From an uncultured beta proteobacterium (GTDB taxonomy: Bacteria; Pseudomonadota; Gammaproteobacteria; Burkholderiales; Burkholderiaceae_B): a stretch of 12,212 nucleotides of DNA. The stretch spans positions 1-12,212 of the forward strand of contig CAIYCP010000054.1 of assembly GCA_903924715.1 (NCBI GenBank), written 5' to 3'. Below, in pieces: positions 1-7,229 of the stretch. Positions within the stretch are counted from its first letter, which is position 1. Every line of letters begins with the position of its first letter. A program made the position numbers and the translations under genes. The notes under the pieces are model-generated. The model was not told where the DNA came from, did not search any database, and saw nothing but the letters and a program-made list of their open reading frames with translations.

Positions 1-320
1 GTGTAGGCCGTTTGGCTGCGATTCCAGGCAGAGACCATCAACGGCCCCTGATAGTCTGAGTCAATTAAACCAACCAGATTGCCCAAGACGATTCCGTGTT
101 TATGGCCGAGCCCCGAACGCGGCAAAATGACTGCAGCATAGCCAGGATCTGCGACATGAATCGATAGTCCAGTCGGAACAAGGTGCGTGGCACCTGGTTC
201 GATGACCAAGGGTGCTTCAATCGCGGCGCGTAAATCCAAGCCCGCCGAGCCAGGGGTGGCATAGCTTGGAATCTGTTCACGCATCCGCGGATCTAGAATT
301 TTTAATTCAACCGTTTTCAA
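1..320 (-). CDS. dut: dUTP diphosphatase (dUTPase), partial: C-terminus lies beyond the left edge
   Basis: Hydrolyses dUTP to dUMP and pyrophosphate, keeping uracil out of DNA and supplying dUMP for thymidylate synthesis; a cytosolic homotrimer in this family. About 106 codons are visible. Trimeric dUTPase motif 1 is PGSAGLDLRA (residues 23-32), motif 2 is PRSGLGHKHG (67-76) and motif 3 is GLIDSDYQG (84-92), with the acidic residues of the nucleotide site present. Motifs 4 and 5 lie outside the window. The start is taken as TTG at 320: it gives the family N-terminus (LKTVELKILDPRMRE), no ATG or GTG lies at the expected place, and AAGGA stands 7 bases upstream. The start is 2 bases after the stop of the DedA gene, so it should be co-transcribed and probably translationally coupled. 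The visible part is colinear with the E. coli protein. Confidence 0.93.
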   Translation of the reverse strand, partial: MKTVELKILDPRMREQIPSYATPGSAGLDLRAAIEAPLVIEPGATHLVPTGLSIHVADPGYAAVILPRSGLGHKHGIVLGNLVGLIDSDYQGPLMVSAWNRSQTAY

Positions 321-322
321 AG

Positions 323-967
323 TTATTTCCTTAAGGTGGTACGACGTCGTTTATCTTGATGAGCGCTGCGCGTCATCCAGATTAAGACTGCAAGTCCGAT
401 CAATACCGCGCAACCAAGTCCTGAGTAAATCAACGACTCGCGCGAGTGTTTGGCGGCATCGACGCTAATCGCGGTTAAGTAACCCGGCGCCAGTAACGCG
501 GGAACCCATATGAAGGCGGACAAAATATTTGCGAGTTGAAATTTCTTTTCAGGCATGCCCATGACACCGGCGACTGTCGGCATCAGACTGCGCATCGGGC
601 CTAAAAAGCGTCCGAGTAAAACGGCTAAGAAACCATAGCGATAACAAAGCAGGTGTGCGCGCGCGACCGAGTGGCGGTGTGTTTTGAGCACCTTCATTCT
701 TAAAACACGTGGTCCAATCCACTTGCCGATCCAATACGACAGCGCATCGCCAAGAACGGCGCCCGAAAAGCCCCAGACTAAAGGCGGAAGCATGGGCAGT
801 ATGCCACTACCTATCAGGCCACCACTCATCATGAGTAAAACGGTAGCGGGTAGCAAGATGCCAATGATCAGCATCGATTCGCCAAAGGTCATTAAAAAAA
901 TGATCGGTCCGGCCCAGGCCTGATTGGTCTGAATGAACTGCCCCATCTGGGTAATGAGCGCATCCAT
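323..967 (-). CDS. DedA-family (VTT/SNARE-associated) inner-membrane protein
   Basis: A 214-residue polytopic membrane protein of the DedA family. Family members act in membrane homeostasis, and some are reported to be lipid flippases/scramblases for undecaprenyl phosphate or phosphatidylethanolamine; the substrate here cannot be read from sequence. Visible family marks are an early acidic FGESML segment, GAVLGDALSYWIGKWIG (about residues 69-85), and the loop RYGFLAVLLGRFLGPMRSL followed by PTVAGVMGM, which carries the conserved Arg and Gly-Pro residues. Hydrophobic segments lie near residues 18-38, 40-58, 108-135, 145-165 and 178-197. The C-terminal tail is strongly basic (DKRRRTTLRK), as expected for a cytoplasmic end. 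The ATG is 12 bases after the coaBC stop with no strong Shine-Dalgarno, and dut begins 2 bases after its own stop. Length is normal for the family. Confidence 0.9.
   Translation of the reverse strand: MDALITQMGQFIQTNQAWAGPIIFLMTFGESMLIIGILLPATVLLMMSGGLIGSGILPMLPPLVWGFSGAVLGDALSYWIGKWIGPRVLRMKVLKTHRHSVARAHLLCYRYGFLAVLLGRFLGPMRSLMPTVAGVMGMPEKKFQLANILSAFIWVPALLAPGYLTAISVDAAKHSRESLIYSGLGCAVLIGLAVLIWMTRSAHQDKRRRTTLRK
328..332 (-). promoter_or_regulatory. Shine-Dalgarno site deciding the TTG start of dut
   Basis: AAGGA on the minus strand lies 7 bases before TTG at 320 and falls inside the last codons of the upstream DedA gene. It is the best ribosome-binding match near the dut start and supports the non-ATG start. 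The arrangement suits re-initiation by ribosomes finishing the DedA gene. Confidence 0.6.
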
Positions 968-979
968 GCGGGTCAGTAA

Positions 980-2188
980 TTATTTTTTGTTCGGAAGACG
1001 CGCCGCAATGGCGGCAATGAGTTGACGCGCGATATCCTGTTTGGCGCTTGTGGGCAGAGGATGCTCACCGTGTTCGTCAAAAATACTGACCGTCGTGTGA
1101 TCGGCATCCATCACGTGCTGTGCAAGATTGCCGATCAGCATGGGGATTCCCTTGCGCACCCGTTTAGCTTGTGCAAATTCAGAGAGGCGTTCAGTTTCAG
1201 CGGCGAACCCCACGCACCAGGGGGCATTGGGTAGAGCGGCAACCGTGGCCAGAATGTCGGGATTGAGTGCAAACTTTAAGTCGGGGGTATGTGATTTATT
1301 TGTCGTGTGATCTTTTTTGATTTTGTCGGTCGCAATATTTTCGATCCGCCAGTCAGCCACAGCGGCAACCGAGATAAAGACATCTTGTTGTTTGACGTGC
1401 GCGAGCACTGCGTCATGCATTTGCTGCGCAGTTTGAACTTGAATGCACAGAACGCCATGTGGTGTTGGCAAGGCGGTTGGGCCAGAAACTAAGGTGACTT
1501 CTGCGCCCGCCTCACGGGCAGCTTTTGCCAACGCATAACCTGTTTTACCAGACGAACGATTGGTCAGCACGCGAACCGGATCAATCGGTTCGATGGTGGG
1601 GCCTGCGGTAATCAGTACTCGCTTACTCTGTAAAAGTTTAGGTTGAAAAAAAGCGATGAGCTCGGCCAGTAGCTGAGAGGGTTCGAGCATACGGCCATCG
1701 CCTGTTTCGCCACAGGCTTGGTCGCCTGCAGCCGGCCCTAACACGCTGACACCATCTTGTTTGAGTTGAGCCACATTTCGCTGGGTGGGGGCCGCTGACC
1801 ACATTTCGCGATTCATGGCGGGCGCGACCAAGAGTGGGCAGGCACGTGCCAAACATAATGTTGACAATAAGTCATCCGCACGACCTTGCACCAGCTTGGC
1901 CATGAAATCTGCCGACGCTGGCGCGACGATGATTGCATCGGCACCGCGGCTTAAATCAATGTGCGCCATATTGTTCGGAATACGGGGATCCCACGCATCG
2001 GTAAACACGGGGCGTCCACTGAGGGCCTGCATGGTCACTGCGGTAATAAAGTGGGTGGCAGCGTCGGTCATGATGACATCAACGGTGGCACCTTGTTCTA
2101 CGAGGCGGCGCACGAGCTCTGCAGACTTATAGCAGGCGATTCCGCCGCTTAAGCCCAACACGATGCGTTTGTTATGAAGATCTGGCAT
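980..2188 (-). CDS. coaBC: Bifunctional phosphopantothenoylcysteine decarboxylase / phosphopantothenate-cysteine ligase
   Basis: Catalyses two steps of coenzyme A synthesis: CTP-dependent ligation of cysteine to 4'-phosphopantothenate (CoaB half), then FMN-dependent decarboxylation to 4'-phosphopantetheine (CoaC half). The protein is 402 residues with this start. The CoaC half shows GLSGGIACYK (11-21), the catalytic His in NMAHIDL (His76), APASADF, the PAMNREMW motif (123-130) and the flap Cys in QACGETGDGRM (Cys159). The CoaB half shows ITAGPTIEPIDPVR, TNRSSGKTG with Asn210, and DKIKK with Lys289. Residue numbers agree almost exactly with the E. coli enzyme. That agreement, plus GAGG 5 bases upstream, favours the ATG at 2188 over the in-frame ATG at 2215. 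It overlaps the end of lspA by 17 bases, suggesting coupled translation. Confidence 0.96.
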   Translation of the reverse strand: MPDLHNKRIVLGLSGGIACYKSAELVRRLVEQGATVDVIMTDAATHFITAVTMQALSGRPVFTDAWDPRIPNNMAHIDLSRGADAIIVAPASADFMAKLVQGRADDLLSTLCLARACPLLVAPAMNREMWSAAPTQRNVAQLKQDGVSVLGPAAGDQACGETGDGRMLEPSQLLAELIAFFQPKLLQSKRVLITAGPTIEPIDPVRVLTNRSSGKTGYALAKAAREAGAEVTLVSGPTALPTPHGVLCIQVQTAQQMHDAVLAHVKQQDVFISVAAVADWRIENIATDKIKKDHTTNKSHTPDLKFALNPDILATVAALPNAPWCVGFAAETERLSEFAQAKRVRKGIPMLIGNLAQHVMDADHTTVSIFDEHGEHPLPTSAKQDIARQLIAAIAARLPNKK

Positions 2189-2696
2189 GGTGGCCTCGAA
2201 GGCGAATAACTTCATCTAGAATCAACAGGATAGCACCGAGTGTGATGCATGTGTCAGCGATATTAAAGGCTGGGTAGTACCAGTTTCGCCAATAGAACAA
2301 CAAAAAATCGATCACATGGCCGTAGGCTAGCCGATCGATGACGTTGCCCAGAGCCCCTCCTAAAATCAAGGTTAAGGCCAGCAGCAAGCGCGACTGGTTG
2401 CGATTTTTGTGCATCATCCAAAGGATAAAGCCCGATGCACCCAGTCCTAAAATCGTAAAAAACCAGCGTTGCCAGCCGGGTTCATTCGCTAAAAAGCTAA
2501 AAGCGGCGCCGCGGTTGTAAAGAAGCGTGAAGTCAAAAAAGGATAAGACGTGAAGGCGTTCGCCATAGCGTAAGGCTGAATCGAACCAAAGTTTACTGAG
2601 CTGGTCAATGAGTAAAAGCAGGCTCGCGAGCAGAACCCAGCGCGTTAACTTGGGCGGCGCTTGCGTGGGGTTGCGTGATTCAGACGCGGTGGTCAT
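2172..2696 (-). CDS. lspA: Lipoprotein signal peptidase (signal peptidase II)
   Basis: An inner-membrane aspartyl protease that cuts the signal peptide from prolipoproteins after lipid is added to the +1 cysteine. The protein has 174 residues and four hydrophobic segments (about 19-36, 76-95, 102-120 and 145-165). The catalytic pair sits in the family motifs GNVIDR (Asp121) and FNIADT (Asp148). The conserved YNRGAAFSF box is at about 60-68, and DQLSK near residue 31 is also typical. The N-terminal 17 residues are polar and poorly conserved, so a slightly later start cannot be excluded, but ATG at 2696 follows the ileS stop by only 6 bases. The ileS-lspA pairing is common in proteobacteria. 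The 3' end overlaps the coaBC start. Confidence 0.96.
   Translation of the reverse strand: MTTASESRNPTQAPPKLTRWVLLASLLLLIDQLSKLWFDSALRYGERLHVLSFFDFTLLYNRGAAFSFLANEPGWQRWFFTILGLGASGFILWMMHKNRNQSRLLLALTLILGGALGNVIDRLAYGHVIDFLLFYWRNWYYPAFNIADTCITLGAILLILDEVIRLRGHHARSS
2194..2197 (-). promoter_or_regulatory. Shine-Dalgarno site deciding the coaBC start
   Basis: GAGG on the minus strand lies 5 bases before ATG at 2188, inside the 3' end of lspA. The alternative in-frame ATG at 2215 has no comparable site, so this element supports the shorter protein. Confidence 0.55.
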
Positions 2697-2702
2697 GGGT
2701 GC

Positions 2703-5564
2703 CTAGCCGCTGACTTGGGCTTCATTCAAGTTGGTCACGCAGCGTCCACAAATATCGGGATGATTTGCATCGTGTCCGATATCGTCACACCAGTGCCAGC
2801 AGCGTTCGCATTTTTTATGTTGCGAGGGCGCGATGGCAATATGTAGCTCAGTGTCTTTGGTGCCAGTGGCAGCGTGTATGCCTACGCGAGACACTATCAG
2901 AATAAATTTCAGTTGGTCTGCAACGCTTTGTAGTAGCGCCAGGTCTTCACCCGCAGCCGTGAGATCGACCTCGCCTTGCAGCGAGGAACCGATGCTTCCT
3001 GCGGTACGAAGCTCTTCAAGTTTGCGTGTCACCAAGGCGCGAATTTCGCGCAAACGACTCCAACGTTGTTGTAGGGTGTCTGCTTCAGAAATCGTAGGCA
3101 GGGTGTGATAACACTCGGTGAAAATCGTCAGGCGGCTTAACTCGGTTTGGTTCGCTAAGGTCGAACCGCACAAAATTCCCCAGGCCTCCTCGGCGGTAAA
3201 CGACAAAATCGGCGCCATGAGTTTGAGCAGGGTTTGAGTAATGTGCAACAGAGCCGTTTGCGCTGAACGACGGGCAATGCTGCGTGGCGCCGAAGTGTAA
3301 AGGCGATCTTTCAAGACATCGAGGTAAAACGCGCCCAAGTCTTCAGAGCAAAAATGTTGCAATCTAGACATGGCGGGTTGAAACTCGTATTGCTCAAAGC
3401 CTTTGAGGACTTCGGCTTGCATCTGCGCGGTCATCGCGAGTGCATAACGATCGATCTCAAGCAGGTTCTCGGGCAATAGCGCATCATTTGCCGCATCAAA
3501 GTCGGCCAGATTGGCCAACAAGAAACGCAGTGTGTTGCGAATGCGACGATAACTTTCTACCACGCGTTTCAGAATTTCATCAGAAATGGATAGTTCGCCA
3601 GAGTAATCCGTGCTGGCCACCCAAAGGCGCAAAATCTCGGCACCTAAACTGTCCGATACTTTTTGGGGGGCAATGACATTGCCGACCGACTTGCTCATCT
3701 TGCGGCCTTGACCATCCACTACGAAGCCGTGCGTCAGCAGGCTGTTGTAGGGCGCGCGGCCTTCGAGCATGCACCCGGTAAGTAGTGACGAATGAAACCA
3801 GCCCCGATGTTGATCTGAGCCTTCGAGATACATGTCGGCAGGCCAGGGGAGCTCGCCGTGTGAGCCGTGTTGCGCATTGTCTAAACCGCCAAGTACCGTG
3901 GCGTGCGTTGTGCCCGAGTCGAACCAGACGTCAAGTGTGTCGCGATTTTTTTCGTATTGACTGGCGTCAGCGCCAAGCAGGTCAGCCGGTTCTATTGACT
4001 GCCAGGCCTCGATGCCGTGCTGTTCGACGCGTTTTGCAACGGCTTCGAGCAAGGCGGGTGTATCGGGGTGCAGCGCACCGGTTTCTTTGTGAATAAAGAA
4101 GGCCATGGGGACGCCCCATTGGCGTTGTCGTGACAAGGTCCAGTCGGGACGATTGGCGATCATGGCGTGCAAGCGTGCACGGCCCCATGCTGGGTAAAAC
4201 GCGGTGGCTTCGATTGCAGCCAGTGCGCTTTTGCGAAGGGTGGGGGCCGCTGTATTGGGTTGCACATCCATGCCCGCAAACCATTGGCTCGTTGCCCGAT
4301 AGATGATAGGCGTTTTGTGGCGCCAGCAATGCATGTAGCTGTGCGAGTGTGGCTCTTGTTTAAGTAGAGTACCCGCTTGTGTCAGTGCCTCAACAATTTT
4401 TGGATTGGCCGCCCAGATCGATAAGCCGCCGAAGCCGGGCAAGCTTGGTACAAACTTACCATCACCCATGACGGGGCTGATGATGTCGGCATCTTTGATG
4501 CCATTTGCTTTGCAGGACAAAAAGTCTTCGACACCGTAGGCGGGTGCTGAATGCACGACACCTGTGCCGGTGTCGAGTGTGACGTAATCGCCAAGATAGA
4601 TGGGAGAGACTCGTTGATAACCTGAATCGAAGCGCGCCAAGGGGTGTTCGAATTCAAGTTTGTTTAAAGCCTGGCCTAAGCAGCGCGCAATCACTTCACC
4701 CTGTAGATTCCACTCTTTTAGGCAGGCTTGAACACGGTCGTGCGCCAAAAGTAACAGCGCTCCGGTTGCCGGTGCTGGGCTGACGCGCACCAGGGCGTAT
4801 TCAAATTCAGGGTGAACATTTAGCGCTTGATTCGAGGGGATCGTCCAGGGGGTCGTGGTCCAGATGACGATGGCGCCGGCTTGAACTTCGTGCAGACCAA
4901 AGGCCTTTGCAAGCGCAGCACGATCTGTAAATGGAAACGCAATGTGCACAGCTGGATCTTTACGATCTGCATATTCAACTTCAGCCTCGGCAAGCGCCGA
5001 GCCGCAGTCAAAACACCAGTTCACAGGCTTTAAGCCTCTGAAGACGTAGCCATTTTCAAGGATGCGGCCCAGCGCACGAATTTCGTTGGCTTCATTGCTG
5101 AAACTCATTGTCAGATAGGGGCGATCCCAGTCACCCAGAACCCCGAGACGTTCAAAGTCTTTTTTCTGACGTTCAATTTGCTCAAGTGCGTAAGCACGCG
5201 CCTTGGCTTGCACTTCGGCGACGGGTAGGTGCTTGCCGTATTTTTTTTCAATTTGAATTTCAATCGGCATCCCATGGCAGTCCCAACCTGGTACGTATGC
5301 CGCATCAAAGCCCGCCATATTGCGGCTTTTCACGATGATGTCTTTCAGGATTTTGTTGACCGCGTGACCAATGTGAATGTCACCGTTTGCGTAAGGCGGG
5401 CCATCGTGTAGCAAGAAGGTCGGGCGACCTTTGCTTGCTTGGCGAATAGCTTGGTAGACGCGTTTTTCTTGCCATTGTGCCACCCAGAGGGGTTCACGAC
5501 GGGGCAGGTCGCCACGCATCGGAAATGGGGTGTCGGGCAAGTTGAGTGTTTGTTTATAGTCCAT
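2703..5564 (-). CDS. ileS: Isoleucyl-tRNA synthetase (class I)
   Basis: Charges tRNA-Ile with isoleucine in the cytosol and edits mischarged valine. With the ATG at 5564 the protein has 953 residues. The HIGH signature is HIGH at 64-67 and the KMSKS loop is KMSKS at 622-626. The CP1 editing domain shows WTTTPWTIPSNQ (about 235-246) and GTGVVHSAPAYG (333-344). The catalytic-core segments PGWDCHGMPIE and TLSRQRQWG are present. The C-terminal zinc-binding knuckle has Cys919, Cys922, Cys939 and Cys942, a bacterial type ending. An in-frame ATG at 5603 would add 13 residues (MPMHSKRGLILRL) that read as ribF overlap, so I reject it. The chosen start overlaps the last 11 bases of ribF and has no clear Shine-Dalgarno, suggesting coupling to ribF translation. 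No sign of an alternate mupirocin-resistant lineage was noted. Confidence 0.97.
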   Translation of the reverse strand: MDYKQTLNLPDTPFPMRGDLPRREPLWVAQWQEKRVYQAIRQASKGRPTFLLHDGPPYANGDIHIGHAVNKILKDIIVKSRNMAGFDAAYVPGWDCHGMPIEIQIEKKYGKHLPVAEVQAKARAYALEQIERQKKDFERLGVLGDWDRPYLTMSFSNEANEIRALGRILENGYVFRGLKPVNWCFDCGSALAEAEVEYADRKDPAVHIAFPFTDRAALAKAFGLHEVQAGAIVIWTTTPWTIPSNQALNVHPEFEYALVRVSPAPATGALLLLAHDRVQACLKEWNLQGEVIARCLGQALNKLEFEHPLARFDSGYQRVSPIYLGDYVTLDTGTGVVHSAPAYGVEDFLSCKANGIKDADIISPVMGDGKFVPSLPGFGGLSIWAANPKIVEALTQAGTLLKQEPHSHSYMHCWRHKTPIIYRATSQWFAGMDVQPNTAAPTLRKSALAAIEATAFYPAWGRARLHAMIANRPDWTLSRQRQWGVPMAFFIHKETGALHPDTPALLEAVAKRVEQHGIEAWQSIEPADLLGADASQYEKNRDTLDVWFDSGTTHATVLGGLDNAQHGSHGELPWPADMYLEGSDQHRGWFHSSLLTGCMLEGRAPYNSLLTHGFVVDGQGRKMSKSVGNVIAPQKVSDSLGAEILRLWVASTDYSGELSISDEILKRVVESYRRIRNTLRFLLANLADFDAANDALLPENLLEIDRYALAMTAQMQAEVLKGFEQYEFQPAMSRLQHFCSEDLGAFYLDVLKDRLYTSAPRSIARRSAQTALLHITQTLLKLMAPILSFTAEEAWGILCGSTLANQTELSRLTIFTECYHTLPTISEADTLQQRWSRLREIRALVTRKLEELRTAGSIGSSLQGEVDLTAAGEDLALLQSVADQLKFILIVSRVGIHAATGTKDTELHIAIAPSQHKKCERCWHWCDDIGHDANHPDICGRCVTNLNEAQVSG

Positions 5565-6519
5565 GAGGCGCAAAATAAGCCCGCGCTTGCTGTGCATCGG
5601 CATGCATGGCGGCAGTCAGGGTTGGAAGATCAGGAAACTTCTCTTCGTCTCGAAGATGTTTGAGAAGTTCGACGCGAATGAGTTTACCGTAAGCATCTAC
5701 GTTGATATCGAAAAGGTGGGTCTCTAGCAAAATTCTGCCATCGTCTTCGACGGTCGGTCGCACGCCCAGGCTCGCGACTCCCGGCAGTGCCTCGCTACCT
5801 AGGCCGTGCACTCGAACCACGTAGATTCCTGAGCGGGCGGCGCAACGCGGCGTGACGCGCATGTTCAAGGTGGGCATATTCAGGGTGCGGCCTAGCTTTT
5901 TGCCGTGAACAACGTGGCCCGTCATTGAATAGGGGCGTCCGAGCAAGCTGGCAGACTGCGTCAGATCACCGGCGGCAAGCGCTGCTCGAACTTCAGAGCT
6001 TGAGACGCGGTGGCCGTTGAGGTCTTTGACGACAGACAAGGTATGAACCTCTAAGCCATAGCCTGGACCCAGCTTCTTGAGCAAGGTCACATCGCCTGAG
6101 CGCTGGCGACCGAAGCGAAAATCTTCGCCAACAATGAGCCATTGAGCGTTCAAGCCCAGTACTAATAATTGCTCGATAAAGTCTTGGGCAGACATTTCTG
6201 CCAGTTTTTGATTAAAGCGAGCAAGAATCACCTGTTCGATGCCCGCTTGACCCAAAGCGCTGAGCTTGTCGCGCAGGCCATTAATTTGAGGGGGAGACAG
6301 TTCTGGGCGTCGGTTCAGTTCAGCAAAATACTGACGGGGGTGTGGGGCAAAGGTTAAAACGGTGGGGGCCAACCCCCGCGCTTGCGCGGCTTGTGTGACT
6401 TGATCAAGCATGGCTAGATGCCCCAGATGCACCCCATCAAAATTACCGATAGAGAGCGCGGTCGGGCGTCGTAACAGAGGGGCCGAGGCTTGTCGAAAAA
6501 TGCATAAAGAGGTGTTCAC
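5554..6519 (-). CDS. ribF: Bifunctional riboflavin kinase / FAD synthetase
   Basis: Phosphorylates riboflavin to FMN, then adenylylates FMN to FAD. The N-terminal nucleotidyltransferase domain has SIGNFDGVHLGH (about residues 23-34), TFAPHPRQYF, GEDFRFG (about 131-137) and VSSSEVR (about 172-178). The C-terminal riboflavin-kinase domain has GHVVHGKKLGRTLNMPTLN (about 201-219) and LETHLFD with the expected catalytic Glu, followed by LRDEEKFP near the end. Start choice is uncertain: no in-frame ATG precedes the conserved core. GTG at 6519 gives 321 residues; TTG at 6525 would give 323. Neither has a clear Shine-Dalgarno. It is the first gene of the leftward operon, divergent from purN. No FMN riboswitch is possible upstream because only about 44 bases separate the two start codons. 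Confidence 0.94.
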   Translation of the reverse strand: MNTSLCIFRQASAPLLRRPTALSIGNFDGVHLGHLAMLDQVTQAAQARGLAPTVLTFAPHPRQYFAELNRRPELSPPQINGLRDKLSALGQAGIEQVILARFNQKLAEMSAQDFIEQLLVLGLNAQWLIVGEDFRFGRQRSGDVTLLKKLGPGYGLEVHTLSVVKDLNGHRVSSSEVRAALAAGDLTQSASLLGRPYSMTGHVVHGKKLGRTLNMPTLNMRVTPRCAARSGIYVVRVHGLGSEALPGVASLGVRPTVEDDGRILLETHLFDINVDAYGKLIRVELLKHLRDEEKFPDLPTLTAAMHADAQQARAYFAPHGL

Positions 6520-6563
6520 AAGCAACAGTTTACAATTTCATACTGTCTTGTCTTTGAAAACCC
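6520..6563. promoter_or_regulatory. Compact divergent promoter region between ribF and purN
   Basis: Only about 44 bases separate the ribF and purN starts. On the plus strand, TTCACA (6515-6520), an 18-base spacer and CATACT (6539-6544) form a weak sigma-70-like candidate for purN; TACAAT at 6531-6536 is a better -10 match but has no -35. On the minus strand, AAGACA (6549-6554), a 16-base spacer and TAAACT (6527-6532) form an equally weak candidate for ribF, which would put transcription close to the GTG at 6519. Both sets overlap. These are pattern matches only. Confidence 0.35.
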
Positions 6564-7229
6564 ATGTCTGATACCCATATTTTGCGTTGTCGCTTCGTTA
6601 TTTTGATCTCTGGCCAGGGATCAAATATGCAGGAATTGGTGCGTGCCTGTCAGTCCGAGGCGTGTCCGGCCGAGGTTGTTGCAGTGATTTCAAACCGGGC
6701 GCAGGCCGCGGGTCTTGCATGGGCACAGGCTCAGGGGGTTGCGACCGAGGTGGTCCCTCATAAAGATTTTGCTTCGCGCGAAGACTTTGATCAGGCCTTG
6801 GCAACGGTGATCGATCGCTATTCGCCAGATTACGTCTTGTTAGCCGGTTTTATGCGGGTGTTGACCCCAAGCTTTGTTGAGCATTATGCCGCCCGCTTGG
6901 TTAATATTCATCCCTCATTGCTACCAGCATTTCCGGGTTTGCACACGCACGAGCAGGCGTTGGCCAGTGGTGTGCAAGGCCACGGCTGTACCGTGCATTT
7001 TGTGACGCCCGTCCTGGATCACGGACCGATTATTGCGCAGGGTGTGGTGCCGGTCTTGGCCGACGATTCGCCTGAAACACTCGCCGCGCGTGTCCTGAGC
7101 GTCGAGCACCGTGTTTATCCTCAAGTTGCAACGTGGCTCGCGCAAGCGCGAGTCAAACTCATGCCTGATCAGCGCGTACAGGTTGATGGCGTGTCCATGC
7201 GCTTACTCGTTTCGGAGCAGGCTCAGTGA
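6564..7229 (+). CDS. purN: Phosphoribosylglycinamide formyltransferase (GART)
   Basis: Transfers the formyl group of 10-formyltetrahydrofolate to glycinamide ribonucleotide, the third step of de novo purine synthesis, in the cytosol. The protein has 221 residues. The phosphate-binding start is VILISGQGSNMQ (about 12-23). The catalytic triad is seen as Asn114 and His116 in NIHPSLLPAFPG and Asp152 in TPVLDHGPII, each 8 residues later than E. coli Asn106, His108 and Asp144, which reflects a slightly longer N-terminus. GFMRVL and HEQAL are typical folate-site neighbours. The ATG has no Shine-Dalgarno; a leader of only about a dozen bases is possible if the candidate promoter is real. Its stop overlaps the next start in GTGA at 7226-7229. 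Confidence 0.96.
   Translation: MSDTHILRCRFVILISGQGSNMQELVRACQSEACPAEVVAVISNRAQAAGLAWAQAQGVATEVVPHKDFASREDFDQALATVIDRYSPDYVLLAGFMRVLTPSFVEHYAARLVNIHPSLLPAFPGLHTHEQALASGVQGHGCTVHFVTPVLDHGPIIAQGVVPVLADDSPETLAARVLSVEHRVYPQVATWLAQARVKLMPDQRVQVDGVSMRLLVSEQAQ
7214..7217 (+). promoter_or_regulatory. Shine-Dalgarno site supporting the GTG start at 7226
   Basis: GGAG lies 8 bases before GTG at 7226, inside the end of purN. It supports the long N-terminus of the methyltransferase and coupled translation across the GTGA overlap. Confidence 0.6.

Noticed and set aside
1785..2132. 115-codon open frame on the plus strand opposite coaBC
   Set aside because: Antisense to a complete, motif-verified coaBC and without any recognisable product.
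2189..2215. 9-residue N-terminal extension of coaBC from ATG at 2215
   Set aside because: The ATG at 2188 has a GAGG site and gives residue numbering that agrees with E. coli at His75/76, Cys158/159, Asn210 and Lys289.
3982..4329. 115-codon open frame on the minus strand, within ileS in another frame
   Set aside because: Same-strand alternative frame of ileS with shadow-like composition; ileS is intact across it.
5565..5603. 13-residue N-terminal extension of ileS from ATG at 5603
   Set aside because: The added residues are simply ribF read in another frame and are not typical of IleS; from 5564 the HIGH motif falls at residues 64-67, the same place as in E. coli IleS.
6520..6563. FMN riboswitch upstream of ribF
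   Set aside because: The gap is far too short for the aptamer and shows none of its conserved sequence.
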